Shown: positions 11,346-23,600 of the stretch, in pieces
Layout of the letters: the number at the start of each line of letters is the position of its first letter
How positions within the stretch are numbered: position 1 is the stretch's first letter
NCBI GenBank assembly: GCA_033026295.1
Contig: CM065189.1
Span: 13,645,203 to 13,709,202, forward strand
Direction of reading: 5' to 3'
From: Channa striata
Taxonomy: Eukaryota; Chordata; Actinopteri; Anabantiformes; Channidae
Length of the DNA stretch: 64,000 nucleotides
Notes under the pieces: model-generated
The model's database searches: none
The model's input: only the letters and a program-made list of their open reading frames with translations
What the model was told of the DNA's origin: nothing
Translations under genes and position numbers: made by a program

Positions 11346-12416
11346 TTAACGACGGAGGGCGATCAGAAAAGCAGGTAAAAAGGTAAAAGTAAAAGAAAAC
11401 AAAGAGGACACAAAGGTCAATTTTTAGCAGCAACCTTTGATATAATGTAAAAGAAAATGATTTCACTTTTCATTTACGTGTTTGTACCAATGTAAAGAGG
11501 TACTGTACTCTGTATGGAGTTAATCTGAGTCCTTCCATGTGTTTCATGGTGAAACGGTAAAGGTTCACTGTTGAATTTATAAACGAAATGAAAATATGAT
11601 ACCGAAAATCTGTAGGTTGATAACACAGACAGAACTTAATTAATCTTCAAACAAATCAAAGATTTTTTTTTCTTTTCTTTTACAATTTTTTGTGGTAAAC
11701 TTTCTCTCAGTACTTAAGAAAGATGAATATTGTTAATAGTGAACACAGCGCATGCTTTTACTTTACCATGTTACTGATTTTGGCGCACCTTACTATAAAG
11801 ACTACTGTCCTGATTCAGAACAAAAAAATATCAGTTTGATTTATTTTTGGAATAAGATGTTAAATTTGGCTGCTAAAACTGATGTGAGATCAAGTTATGA
11901 TTTTACTAAACAATACACCTTTCATTAATGAAACTATAGAAACTGTAGAAATTATATTAGGTAGAAAATTACATTCTTTTCTCTTTTTTGGATTAAAGCA
12001 ATTACAAAGTACATGACTACAGTGTGTGTAAGTTGTTTAAATTAAATTGTGATTAAATCATCTTAAACGTCCTAACTCAGTGGGGGTACAAAAAAATCAC
12101 TGGGCCCGTAGCAATGCGGCTGACTTGTACAGAATACTGAGCTCTTGAAGTGGGGATGGGGGCATTTCGGGGTTCAATCAAAATCTCAAGACTCACAGCA
12201 GTTAAATCACACGGAGCAAGAACCAAGACAGTGTCAACTTTAAAGTTTTTGATGGAAAGGATTGAGGAGTGAAGGGGCTGTAACAGAGGTTGATCAGAAT
12301 TTCATCACCACACACAAAACACATAGTTCAACCTCTGTGTTCACCTGGCCTCAGCGCACTTTACCTCCCATTCTCCGTTTCTTGCTCTCTCTTGCTCCCT
12401 CTGCACTGGCACATGG

Positions 12417-12418
<2 letters not shown>

Positions 12419-12477
<59 letters not shown>
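12419..12477 (+). repeat. (CA)n microsatellite, about 29 units
   Basis: An uninterrupted CA dinucleotide run, the longest CA tract in the window. It creates artificial His-Thr frames on the plus strand and Val-Cys frames on the minus strand. Confidence 0.98.
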
Positions 12478-12479
<2 letters not shown>

Positions 12480-13375
12480 CAACAATACAAATATGAGAGT
12501 GGTCGTGAAGCTATCTGAGTGTATTACACAGACCATTAGGCTTGTTGAATGGACAGACGCTGGAATGGGAGCTGACAATGGACTAAATGACAGAAGCTGG
12601 AGAGAGACCGAGAGTGTGGTAACCCAGATGTAGCAGAGGACATAAAGCTATTTTAGTCTGCTCTACTGTACCCCACACGCAAGGCTAGACACACTCATAC
12701 ACGCCACAGTCACAGACAAATGCAGTCACGCAAACACACACGGGTAGACTGGAGTAGTAACACATTACTAATGCACATATACTGTACATACACGCACAAC
12801 ACACAGGAAGTAAAGTAGCTGCGACATAACAGCAACATAAACACACACTGTGACAAAACTCAGAATTTCATCAGACTGACAGAATCATAAACACACACAT
12901 GCAGTCCCTTTTATGATGCTCCCCTCTGGTAGTGTGAAGTTTAGGCTAATGAATTTTCTGACGTTAATCACACCTTTTGAAAAACATCCATGTCTCCCAG
13001 CTATTGGCAGGTATCTGTTAATCTGTTCTCTCTCTCTCTTTAATAAACATACTCTCTCTCCCTCATTCAAGGGATCAAAACAAAGTTTGGAGAGACTCTA
13101 GAGACTGTGGGGTGTACGCACATCTCTGCATTCACAGCACACATACACATTTCCACTAAATGTGCTGTTCAGGTGTTGGATCACTGCGTCTGTGTGAAGA
13201 GGTGAGTCTGCAATTTAGTAAGTTGTATCTGTTTGTGCATATTCAAATGCTTATTTTGCGTGCGCTTTGTAAGGTGCATCTTTCTGTATTTGTGTGTACG
13301 ACAGGGAGTTGCCCCCTGCCAGCATTGTAATTCACTCAACATTCTGCCTACCCCCAGGTAAAACAACGAGCAGCC

Positions 13376-13394
13376 AAAAAAAAAAAAAAAAAAA
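13376..13394 (+). repeat. Poly-A run (19 nt)
   Basis: A homopolymer A run following CAGCC. No retroposed body was recognised beside it. Confidence 0.95.
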
Positions 13395-15894
13395 GTCCCA
13401 CTTTACCACCCCAATAACACCTTCAGGCTACAGCATTTTAATAAACCCCAGCATTGTGTCAACAAACAATAAAACTCCATGGTAACCTAACTTTGTTAAA
13501 AGTTTCTGTAGTTAACCTGATTTCACCTCGCTGCAGTCAGTAGCAGAGTGGAGCGAACACAAATTATTAGTTTTTGTGCAAATCACCAACTTATTAAATG
13601 AAATGTCCCATCTTGGGCATTAAATGTTTTTTTAGTTGAAAAAAAGAAAGTGAAGTAAATAAGGACACTTAACCAACAAAGTTCTTGGCAACAAGTTGTT
13701 CATTTTTTTTGTTGATTTGCTTTTGTATGTCGGAGCTCTTGATTTATCTTGCTCAATTTATGACATCTGTATTTTTTCTCAGCTTCTAATCGCACCCAGG
13801 ACACTTTTCCTTGTTCTCTTTTCCAGAATCAACAGCTTAAAAAAACCCTTTACTATTCAGACTCTTGGCTGGCACTCTCTACCACACCAACCCTGCTTCT
13901 CTTATGAGGTGATTGTATGTCTGTCTCCTTTTGTTTCTGACTTGAGAAAATAAGAGACTCTCCACAAGCTGCACTCGAAGAACAAATACATCTAGTCTTA
14001 ACAGAGACGTTCTCTGAGGGGGCCACAGCTGGAGAGGCTGCACCCTCCCCTGTGAAGTCAAGTAAAAGAAAACACACTTGAACCCACGGCAGCAATCACT
14101 TGGATGTGCCATGTAAAAACTACCACTTCCTGTTGATGTAAGTGGTGTCACATGGTGTTTCTTCACTTGGTTCAGTATAGGAAAAATTAAATATCTTATT
14201 GTAAGGAATATCTGCATCCCTTTACAAAAAGAATAGCACTCTCGAAATTTAAATTTCGATACTTGATATCGGGGATTTCTGATGGGAGAAGCACGTGTTG
14301 TCTAGAGAGTTTCCTACTGAGAACAAGTCACAGGCCCTTTATACCAACTGTTCAATGTTCACGCTGTGATTTGCAAACAAATGAGCATTTGCTTCACACA
14401 ATTTAATTACCATAACAAACTCCACAATGTGACCCATGCATGGACAAGAAAAAGCCCTGCGGAGCTTGTACACTTTTCTGTGGATGGCAGTCATTTGTAA
14501 AATGTAACACTGGCAATATCTGCAACGAGCGTGTAAGCAGCACTTGGTAAATTGCTTTTGTGAATAGGACCCGTCGTTAACCAACAGCCAGCATGTTGTG
14601 TGGGATTACAGTAAAAGGTTCGTGACAGCCAGAGCGATCCTCTCCACACCTTTGACTTACACAACACACTCTCGTGTCAGCGGTTGTGTCTGGAAAGTTT
14701 GTGTTCAAAAAGGATCCAAGGTTTTATGAATGTTTTTTTCAGCCGGGATTCAAATCTTAAATGGGACAGTCATACTTTAATCTGCATGTTCTTAAAGATG
14801 GGTGAACATATTTCATGAGTTCCCTCTTATGCAGCCACCTCTACAAACAAGATGTCCGTCCTTGAGGACAACCCGTTATTTTTGGGGTATCAAAAGTAAG
14901 CTACAGTTTGTCTCACGGGGGATGGAGATTAGTGACATCAGCATCGCTTCTCTGTCATTTGCTTAACTCAGCGTGAATGTGCGACTCCAATCTGAGCACA
15001 AGTGAGATTCTCTGTTTGTCTGCATTTTTTTCTGATACCGTGGACAATTTCTGTGGGATGAAATTAGGATTATTCCCACGTCCCTGGAAGCCCAGGATGA
15101 GTCTCAGGTCTTTTGAGAGCGAGTGTCAAAGTCAAGCTTCAAGCCTTGTGTGTGAGTTAAATGCAGCTCGAGTCCAAATCATGTCACATGTTTTACCTAC
15201 ATTTCAGTTACTAGTCTCCAGACACGTACCGTCATCAGAAAGCGGCAGAATCATTTCCTGCCTGCATGGAAACACTATGATTGACAGGTGTTAGAGCTTT
15301 CCCGTATAGTGGGAGATTACTGCTGGAAGAGTTTATGTGTCCTACATGAGGGCATTTAGACAGCAGTTGCTGGGCATGTAATATCGCTCCCTGGAGCATT
15401 TTTGAGCTGCCTGCCTCTTCAAACAGAAAATAAACATCAACCAGTTCGTTCACTAATTGCTGCTTGAGCATTTTCCACTGCGATGGATCTTTTCCACTTG
15501 ACCGCAAATGTAACCTTTCTGACTCTGTACATTAAATATGTTAAGAAGAGGAACATGTAACTTCTAACATTTTAATAAGCATCCCGTTTTTATTAAGGCT
15601 ATAACCTCACAGACACTCAGACGCTTTTACACAAATAAATCTAAAACCAATTCCTCTAATGACAACTGGCATCGATAGATACATGATAAATATGTGCTGC
15701 ATGTTTCTGTTTGCCCGAATCTCACTTCCAAATTCTCTGTCAAAGTAAATGGCGAATGAAGGGAAACGGTTTTTCTTTTTTAATGAAAAAAACAATGATG
15801 CGAGTTGACTGATGAACAAAAGTTTGTGAAAAGTTATAGCAATAATCAACAAAGAAATTAGTGCAGGGGTGGTGAGACGGTGAACAAACCTGAA

Positions 15895-16015
15895 GGGAGA
15901 AAAAAAATGGATGGGCAAGTAAGACTGTGGATGAATGGAGGATAGAAAAGCGAGAGGCAGGGAGACAGGGAGGGAGAGAGCAAAGGGGAGTTGATGGGGG
16001 AAAAAAAGGCAGGGG
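15895..16015 (+). repeat. Polypurine tract
   Basis: GA-rich sequence with GGGAGGGAGAG-type units on the plus strand. Confidence 0.7.
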
Positions 16016-17144
16016 ACTGCAGGAATCCTGAGAGGATCTGTCAGCTCTCATTGGGTTTGATTTTAATGGAAGCCAGTGCTCTCCTACCTCTAACCCATTT
16101 GGCCCTAATTCCAGTGCTGCTTTCCAAACTTTTTAAACTTTAATGGCCCCTTCTTAAGTGCCAGCTGCTGACAACATTGATTTGGCTTTAAGCCTCCCTG
16201 TCCCGCACGCCTTTATTTTCTTCTGCAAAATCGACAGAAACATCTATTTTCTGCCATCTCCGTCTACCTCCTACTCATCCGATCCTCCTTCTATCCTCCC
16301 TTCATCAACTCTGCTCTGTTCATTTAAAGGTGTCAGCAGTCAGGGAAAGCTTGTATGAGAATGGATGAAAAGGAATGCTATTTGGATAAGCTGTTCTTTA
16401 TAGGGATGTATCTAGGTATATTTGCTGCTTATTTTAAACGATCTGGGTTGGCACCGAGGGAGGTGATGCATCCTGTGCAGACTGAGGAAGAGCTATTTTG
16501 GGTGACATGCTACACACAGATGCAATGATGCAGTGTTACTGCACAACGTACGAAGGAGAATTTACTGTGTCGTCGGCAACTTCCTTGGCTTTTGTGTCCA
16601 GGTTCCTTTAAGTTTTTTCACTTTTCAGATTTCAACTGAACAGTATAAATATCCCGTTATTTCTTCATGTGTGTATTTATAACGTTTTTGAAAATGCGGG
16701 ATCACTCTTTTAATTATCATGAATGTCAGAATTATTGCTTTGGACATAAATCTGTCACCTTGGTAGCATCAGAAGTGTTTCTCTAAGCTGAAGGATAACA
16801 CATGTCCTTTTTATAAAATAGAGCCTTATAAAATAGATTACCTCATGAGGAGACTGTGCTGGGCTGAGTCATTGAGCGCTGCTGTCATAAGATGTTTTAG
16901 GGATATAGCGAGATCTCTAGGGAGGAGAGAGCACAAGGCTCGAGTATGTAGACAGAAGGAGAGAAAAATAACACACGTAATAACACGAGTTCTTCTCCGA
17001 CTGTGGGCCAGTTTATTTGCTAAACTGATTTATTTGCCTTTCAGGTTGCTTCTTCCTTTCTCTTCACTGTCTGACTCCTTTCCTGTCTGTCTCTGCCTTC
17101 TGCTTGGGAGACGTCCCCTCAGAACAATTAGTTTTTCAACTGGC

Positions 17145-17193
17145 TTAATCATGTGTGTGTGAATGTGTGTGTGGTGGGAGTGGGGGGGGGGGG
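17145..17193 (+). repeat. TG-rich tract ending in poly-G (12 nt)
   Basis: An imperfect TG repeat runs into a 12-nt G run at 17182-17193. Confidence 0.85.
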
Positions 17194-18464
17194 TTACAGT
17201 ACCACAGTGGTGCCAGTCAGAGGGTCCCTCGTTTAAATGGAAGTAAAAGTGTGAGATAGGATAGTTAGGATAGTGTGAGGATATTCTACTTGAAATAATA
17301 TATAGGTAATATGTATTCTGTTATTTACTTATATATATGGAATATATGTAAATGAGAGAAATATAAATATAACATTTAAGAAAAAGTTTTAAATAGTTGT
17401 GTCACCAATGGCAGTATTTAACATGATTTTGAAAATGTAAAAGTAAATCAAAGTGTGACAAACAAAGTACATTTACAGTATTCTCTGTGAAGTGCTTGGT
17501 ATGTGGTGGAGCAGCTTGACAGAGATCTCACACCTCGTTGTTCAGAAGACAGTTTCACATCAGCCCTTATTTGACAGTTTGACTGCATTTTATTTATTTC
17601 TGAAATGTGTCAAGAGTCTTGCTGTGGACTAGCCTGCCCGTCCGCCTGTCTTAAGCTGACCCTGTTCAGAAAGCAGAGGAAGGTCCGAGTCACCTTTAAG
17701 TTGAGGAGGATGCATCTTATAAAATAATAAAGCTAATGTTGCACTTTTGTCTAATTTCACGTAAAATAGAGAAAAACACCTGCACCTGAACTTTGTTGGG
17801 CACTAGTCAAAAATTTCCACACACCTGAGTGTTGATTTGAAACAGGAAATGAGCAGCTTCCTCCTGTTGCAAAGCCATGTGTTTGCTCGCCCATCTATCC
17901 ACACAAGCCTTGTCGGCCTAATTATAACAAGTATGGATAATATGCACCTTCCGGCCAACTGGTACTGCATGTGCAATTTGCCCCTACTGAACCGTAATTA
18001 CGGTAGTGATAACAACAGATAGCAGCCAATTCGTTCGGTGATAACTTTGAAATTGGTACGAGTACAAAGAGACACTGAACTAAAAGAAACAATTTCCCCA
18101 CTTTAGATGCTTCAGTAATTAAAGTCTGAGGTGTAATCATATTATTTTTTTATCAATGTAGCTCTATAGCTCAGAAATTTCCTCTAGGACACGGCAATTA
18201 TTTGGAGAATTGAGCCATTCTTAATACATTTACACACACTGATAAGGGCCTTGTGGCATTTCTAACAGTGAGAAAAGGTTTCCATTCGGTACATCTCTGC
18301 ATATCTAACGGATGTCAAAGTAATGGGTAAGGTAAGGCTGAGCAGCGGTGCCCACAAAATCCTTCATTTTTAAAAACTATTCATTGGGTCAAGCCACACC
18401 AATGGGTCACATCACAGTGATGTGGTTCGTCACCAACATGAAGACATGTATTTATACAGGGATG

Positions 18465-18850
18465 ACAGAGACAGGATGAGAGGGAGAGAGGAGAAAAGAG
18501 AGAGACAATGGATGAAGAGAGAGCAGAAAGAAACAAAAGAAAACATGGAACAGACAGAAAGGAAGAGATGACAGAAAAGAGGTAAAAATTATAATCCCCC
18601 CGTCCCTCCCCTTTCCCTGTGAAGTGACAGCCACAGTGATGTATAACCCTGGCAGTGGAAAGTTAATTAGATAGGCTGGGTTACTTAGAGATGAAGGACT
18701 GAGAGGCTGAGAGGGGGAGATGGGAGGAGGAGGAGGATGAGAAGGAAGTTAAACAAAAACAAAGAGAAAATAGAAAGCAGGACGGTGAAGAGCGAGACAA
18801 GTCAGGGATGAGAACCAAAGACAGAGAAGATTGGCAGCACGGAATACTGA
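18465..18850 (+). repeat. Polypurine tract
   Basis: Long GA-rich plus-strand stretch with AGAGAGAG and GGAGGAGGAGGA segments. It gives pyrimidine-rich sequence in the sgcz pre-mRNA. Confidence 0.7.
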
Positions 18851-19841
18851 AGCAGGGACACGGCAAGGTGTCAAAAAACTGCCAAAAGGCCTTGTAAAAA
18901 TTAGTTTGTGTCTTCACACTCAACTCAAGTGTAAAATTATACAGCTTCAATAATATGATAGCTGCAAACACGGCGATGCAAGGAGTGCACAATTGGGTTC
19001 AATCAAAAACATAAATGATTAGCCTCAGTCTCTCTCTGCCACTGGCGCCGCTTGATTGGCTCAAGGACAAGTTTAAATGTGCACTCCCGAGCGTGTGAAT
19101 AGACGTCTGCCCTTCATCAGAGAAGTGCATGACACAGACCCGAAAAACAGCACAAAAACTAACACCATCAGGCCTGCAGACTCACACCATTTCATCTGCA
19201 CCCGAAAATCTTTACTGCAACACAGGACACAAGCGGAGAGTCACCTGGACATGTCAATAACCTACAGTCATATGTAAGACAAATTATTTAATGGCATAAG
19301 TAGTAAATTTTGGGCTAAGCACCTTGACTGGGTTTCTGGTTTGTAAAAACTCAGCTTCAAGGTTCAGGAGGACTTCATAGCTATAGAGGGATATAAAAAG
19401 TGTTTTTAGTGGCGAGTGTATTTGTATTGCTGGCGTCTGATTTATGGGACTTAACTTTAGAATTTACTTTAACATAACGTTAAACTTCTAGTGCATCATA
19501 AACAAGAATTCACATTTAGTGCAATAAAAAAAGTTTTACTTGCAGAAGATATTGTCGAACACTTTCAAGGCCTGATTTGCAGTTAGTGATGTGATTTTCA
19601 TCCACACACCTTAATGTGTTTGTCCTCGGCGTACTGAGCTGTACAAAAAACAAGCAAATGAAAATTAAAGGAAAGGAGAGGATTAAATGTACGAAGCCGG
19701 GGAAGGAAAGAAAGGAGACTGTGGAAGAAGATAAGAAATGAGGAATGAGGTGTAGAAAAGCAGCATCAAACCCTTACAGCTGTTTTCACAGACTTCCACT
19801 ATCTCTGTTTGTTTGTGGAGGCTGTATCTGAGAATGCAGGA

Positions 19842-19864
19842 GTGTGTGTGTGTGTGTGTGTGTG
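19842..19864 (+). repeat. (TG)n microsatellite
   Basis: About 11 TG units, first of three dinucleotide repeats in 530 bp. Confidence 0.95.
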
Positions 19865-19971
19865 ACTGACAATGACAGTAAGTGCAACAAATGAGAGGAG
19901 GCCATTCTTCTGTTAATTACTGAGTTAATGACACACTATGCTCCAGCGGACATGCAACATGACAAGCTGAT

Positions 19972-20003
<32 letters not shown>
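19972..20003 (+). repeat. (CA)n microsatellite
   Basis: About 15 uninterrupted CA units. Confidence 0.97.
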
Positions 20004-20008
<5 letters not shown>

Positions 20009-20333
20009 GAGTAGAATAATGGCTAAATCTGCTTCGGTGCTCACGCAACGTGGCAGGCTGCTACGCAAAGAGCTTGACAGCGAGATAGGAGGCTAACAAT
20101 GATACACACACATACAAACACCCACACAAAGACACACACAGCTGCAGCTGACAGGGAACCTCATCAAACCAGCTTTAATGAAGTCACTTCTCCCAAATAG
20201 AAAAAGAGGAAAAAGGGAGGGATGAGAGGAGGAGGAGAGAAAAGGAGGACAAGGTCGCCTGGATTGATGACGCTCATTAGCTTAATAAGGTACTTTAATG
20301 AAGCAGGCCCAACACTGTAGAGTGCCACAGAGG

Positions 20334-20336
<3 letters not shown>

Positions 20337-20372
<36 letters not shown>
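20337..20372 (+). repeat. (CA)n microsatellite near sgcz exon donor
   Basis: About 18 CA units. On the sgcz sense strand this is (TG)18, starting about 200 nt downstream of the donor of exon 20575-20698. Confidence 0.97.
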
Positions 20373-20373
<1 letters not shown>

Positions 20374-20574
20374 CGCACTGATTTCGCCAGTTTGTGTTGT
20401 CCATTATATTTACACATGAACGCAGCTATTTTTGTCAGCCTCTCTCACAAACAACCAGTCACCCACGTGCAGACGACACAAACACAGACACACACACTGG
20501 CATTAACTGCAAGTCTCAGCTGATGCACAGACGGACACGCGAACAAAGCAATGGACGCAAACACACAGTCTCAC

Positions 20575-20698
20575 CTCTCCTTCCGACGACTGCAGGAGCA
20601 GGTCTTTTCTACAGGATGCTGTAAAGTCTCCTACTCCAGCATTGACCTCCACCCCTCTGGGGGCCTCCAGGGTCAGGGTCCGAGTCGGGGACTCCAGC
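20575..20698 (-). CDS. sgcz: Zeta-sarcoglycan internal coding exon (third of four)
   Basis: This is a 124-nt exon on the minus strand, with acceptor ACTTCTCAG and donor GAG/GTGAGA. The first base completes a Lys codon (AAG) from the upstream exon. The 41 full codons start LESPTRTLTLEAPRGVEVNA, continue through GDFTASCRKDLLLQSSEGE and end exactly on a codon boundary (phase 0). The LESPTR.L..EAP(K/R)GV block and the single Cys in (A)SCRK are strongly conserved among gamma-, delta- and zeta-sarcoglycan; GDF..(T/S)CRK.L.LQS.EGE is nearest to zeta. On the sense strand a (TG)n microsatellite begins about 200 nt after the donor. The exon encodes the membrane-distal part of the extracellular beta structure, before the cysteine-rich C-terminus. 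Confidence 0.95.
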
Positions 20699-23600
20699 CT
20701 GAGAAGTGTAAGCGCACTTTAGTCATAATTTCAGTCATTTTTACAGATTTTCAGTCAGCCAGCAAAAAAACTGGGTTTTTTTGTAAAACATTTATAATTA
20801 AAGAAAGAGAAACAGCTTCCATGAAGTGTTTTATCTTTACTAATATCCTACTGTACAGGAAGTGCAACAAACTAAACATAAAACACGCAGAATCAACTCA
20901 AAACTGATTATTGAAAGGAACTAATTGCAGTTTTTTAAATGAAAAACATTACAGCTGTCCTTTAAAAAGAAGAAGGAAAAGAGGTTAAACATCAATGTGT
21001 CGCCAAACAGCTTCTATTATAATAATTACACATAATTGACCAATTTAAATGATCTTCCTACAGAAGTCACCGACCTCTCACCACTGTACTTATGACACTG
21101 AATATGTTTGGATCATACACACCCTTTACACCAGAGGATTCTTTGTTGGTTCTGAGGATCAACACATTTTGAAATACCCTGCATTTTTATATAATGTCGC
21201 TGTAAAAATAAAAAAACACTACAGAGGAGTATGGTTGCAGATAACAGTTACAGTGTGCTTGTCTGGTTTTTGTGCTGCTGGTAATATATATACTGTTGAA
21301 ACTGAATTAAAAAGGCAGTTTCATTTAATGAAATTATCAAGTGTTGCATAAATCTTTTTTTATCATAAAATAGCACTTTTGTTTTTCATGTCTATGTCTG
21401 CATGTTACAGTGACAGTATTTCCAGAGCTTTCGATTGACTTTCAAATAAATTTTACTGAGCAGTAATTCTCTCCTTTGTCTTTGATGAAAACATTCATGA
21501 ATGGGAGGAAAGAACTGTTACTGCGCGGCTGAAACGCGCTCTCGCCATGGTTGGTGTCACTCCCCTTGGAGCACGAAGGGTCAGGACTAAGTCTGCGACT
21601 CAAAGTTGAAAACAATATGAGATGATTAAACAGCTTGGCAGTGTTAGATAAGCACAGTGCTTCACTCAAGGGCATGTTGGCAAGTGAAATGGAATAAAGA
21701 GCCCTTTCGGCAAAGCACACAGAATTACAATTTATGAAGACAGAGTATAACAAATTACACAGCACATTCACAACAAAAATCAAATACGAAAAAAAAAATA
21801 AGCTTTGCTATAAGGGCACTTTTTCTGTCACACTTTGCTCAAGGGCACTTCAGAAGGTTGGTTGGTTTCCAGTTCCCTAGTGAGAGGTGGAAGGGATAAA
21901 ACATTCAGGCTAAAGGGAAGATTAACTGAACTTATGACATGCGTCCAGTCTACGGCCAAAAACAGGAAAAAAACAAGAAGCCGACGTAAACAGCCATCAG
22001 TGGCGTAGCCGAAGGCCCTTTGAGTGGCTGTTCGGACCAGGCTTCTTTGTTAATGTCCTCCACATAGCACGAGTCCCCAGGATCGAGAGAATGTATTTCA
22101 TCCTCCTCACAGACACCGTGGCAGTAACGATTCTACATCTCTGGGTTTCAATCTGAACAACTAAACATTAGCGGGCAGAGAAAAGCTCCCCTGGCAGTGG
22201 TTTTCTATGTTTGGTTGCACCCGAGTAATGAATGTGCACTTAGGAGATATTTCAGTTTCTACATCGCTCCTTTTCTGCTATCAGGTTTACTTTCAGGGTG
22301 TTTACGCTTTATTAGTTGGTTATTTTATTCCGCCGCAGTAATGGTTTACCTCGAGAAGTCATTTAGTTGAGCACCACATCTGAAAACCCATCTTTTCAGA
22401 CCAAATAAAAGCATCCGCTAATTGAGTGAGTTGATTCCACGCAATTTAAATGCAGATTAATTGTATGTTAAACTTAACTCTATTTTCACTTAATGAAAGA
22501 CAAGTTGAAGACGTCGCTAATTTGAAGCTAATGTCACCTGATTTAGGAAAATGGGTGAAGAAGACAGGTTTGCCTCAGAATGAAGCCAACTTATTTAGTG
22601 AATTACAACGTGTTGTTCAGTGCGACGACATGCTGCATTAGAAGAACGTGCTAGAACTATGATGCTTCTTTAATAATTTAGCTCAACAGATTATTATGAC
22701 TTTTACAAATGAGACCATTTATTCTGAGCAAACTGTGGCATTTATTTTGGATTTGAAGGTAAAGTTACTGGAGGTAAAGTGGAGTCGTGAAGGGGATTAA
22801 AGGTGAGGGAAGGTCTGCTGCTGTGCAGTGCTGAGCATCCAAGTGATATAATAAGTGTTGGAAGCAGACACTTCACATTGGGCCTGACTTATTGATCTGT
22901 AAAACCAGGGCATGTTGCTGCAGCAGTCAGAGGTCAGGAAGAAGAGAAACAAAGAGAAAGAGCGGAAAAACACCTAGACTCACCGGCAGACGGACAAAGC
23001 ATTAAAAGTAAGTTGAAGGGGCACATGCAGAAAGACCCGTCCTATTATACTTCATTCTACAGGTTTGTATGTGCAATGCAGAGAAGCAGAACAAGGGGGA
23101 GCGAGGGAGGAAGCTTGCTGGCCTAGTCAACAGCCGTGATGTGAGGATCTTCAGCTGGTTTGACAGCTGAGGCAATTACAGTGACGCTGCTGCAGGCTAA
23201 AACCAGCTCTAATGGGCAGGCACACACATACATACTGACGATCTATCACTCCGTGTCTCTTGCCCCCCCCCGTTTGCTTCGCCTTTAATTCAGCTCACCT
23301 GTCTGCTTCCCTTACAAACATGCCATCTATTACATTCTTGACCTTTTCCTCATTTTTAAAATCGCTAATAAAAAGACATAGCACAGCTACACATTTGTCA
23401 GGTGGGAAACTCACATGTTTAACATGTCAGCTGTTCAGTGACACAGTCTGACCGTCCCAAACTTTTAAAAAATTTGATGTGCCGGAAAAGTTTTTGATAC
23501 TGGGGAGAAAATGCGATGCAAGCAGCACCAGGACCGAAGGGGAGAGGGACGAGCGTTTGACTGCAAGATACTGTAACTTGTAGGATAATGTGTTCATTTC

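Larger units (their letters stand above)
5652..20574 (-). other. sgcz: Last sgcz intron (14,923 bp)
   Basis: The intron is bounded by donor GTGAGA and acceptor ATATTCACAG on the minus strand. It holds a GIY-YIG retroelement relic (9.79-10.31 kb), a MITE-like stretch (6.9 kb), several polypurine tracts, a GATA/GACA tract, a long CA repeat (12.4 kb) and a CA/TG cluster at 19.8-20.4 kb. I saw no further exon or RNA gene. Confidence 0.85.

Noticed and set aside
11029..11466. 145-codon minus-strand frame on the sgcz sense strand
   Set aside because: Overlaps a polypurine tract and is Phe/Leu/Ser/Pro-rich throughout; no domain and no splice sites in a compatible phase.
12262..12633. 123-codon plus-strand frame with a long His-Thr repeat, and Val-Cys frames opposite
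   Set aside because: Produced by translating the (CA)n microsatellite; no other coding signal.
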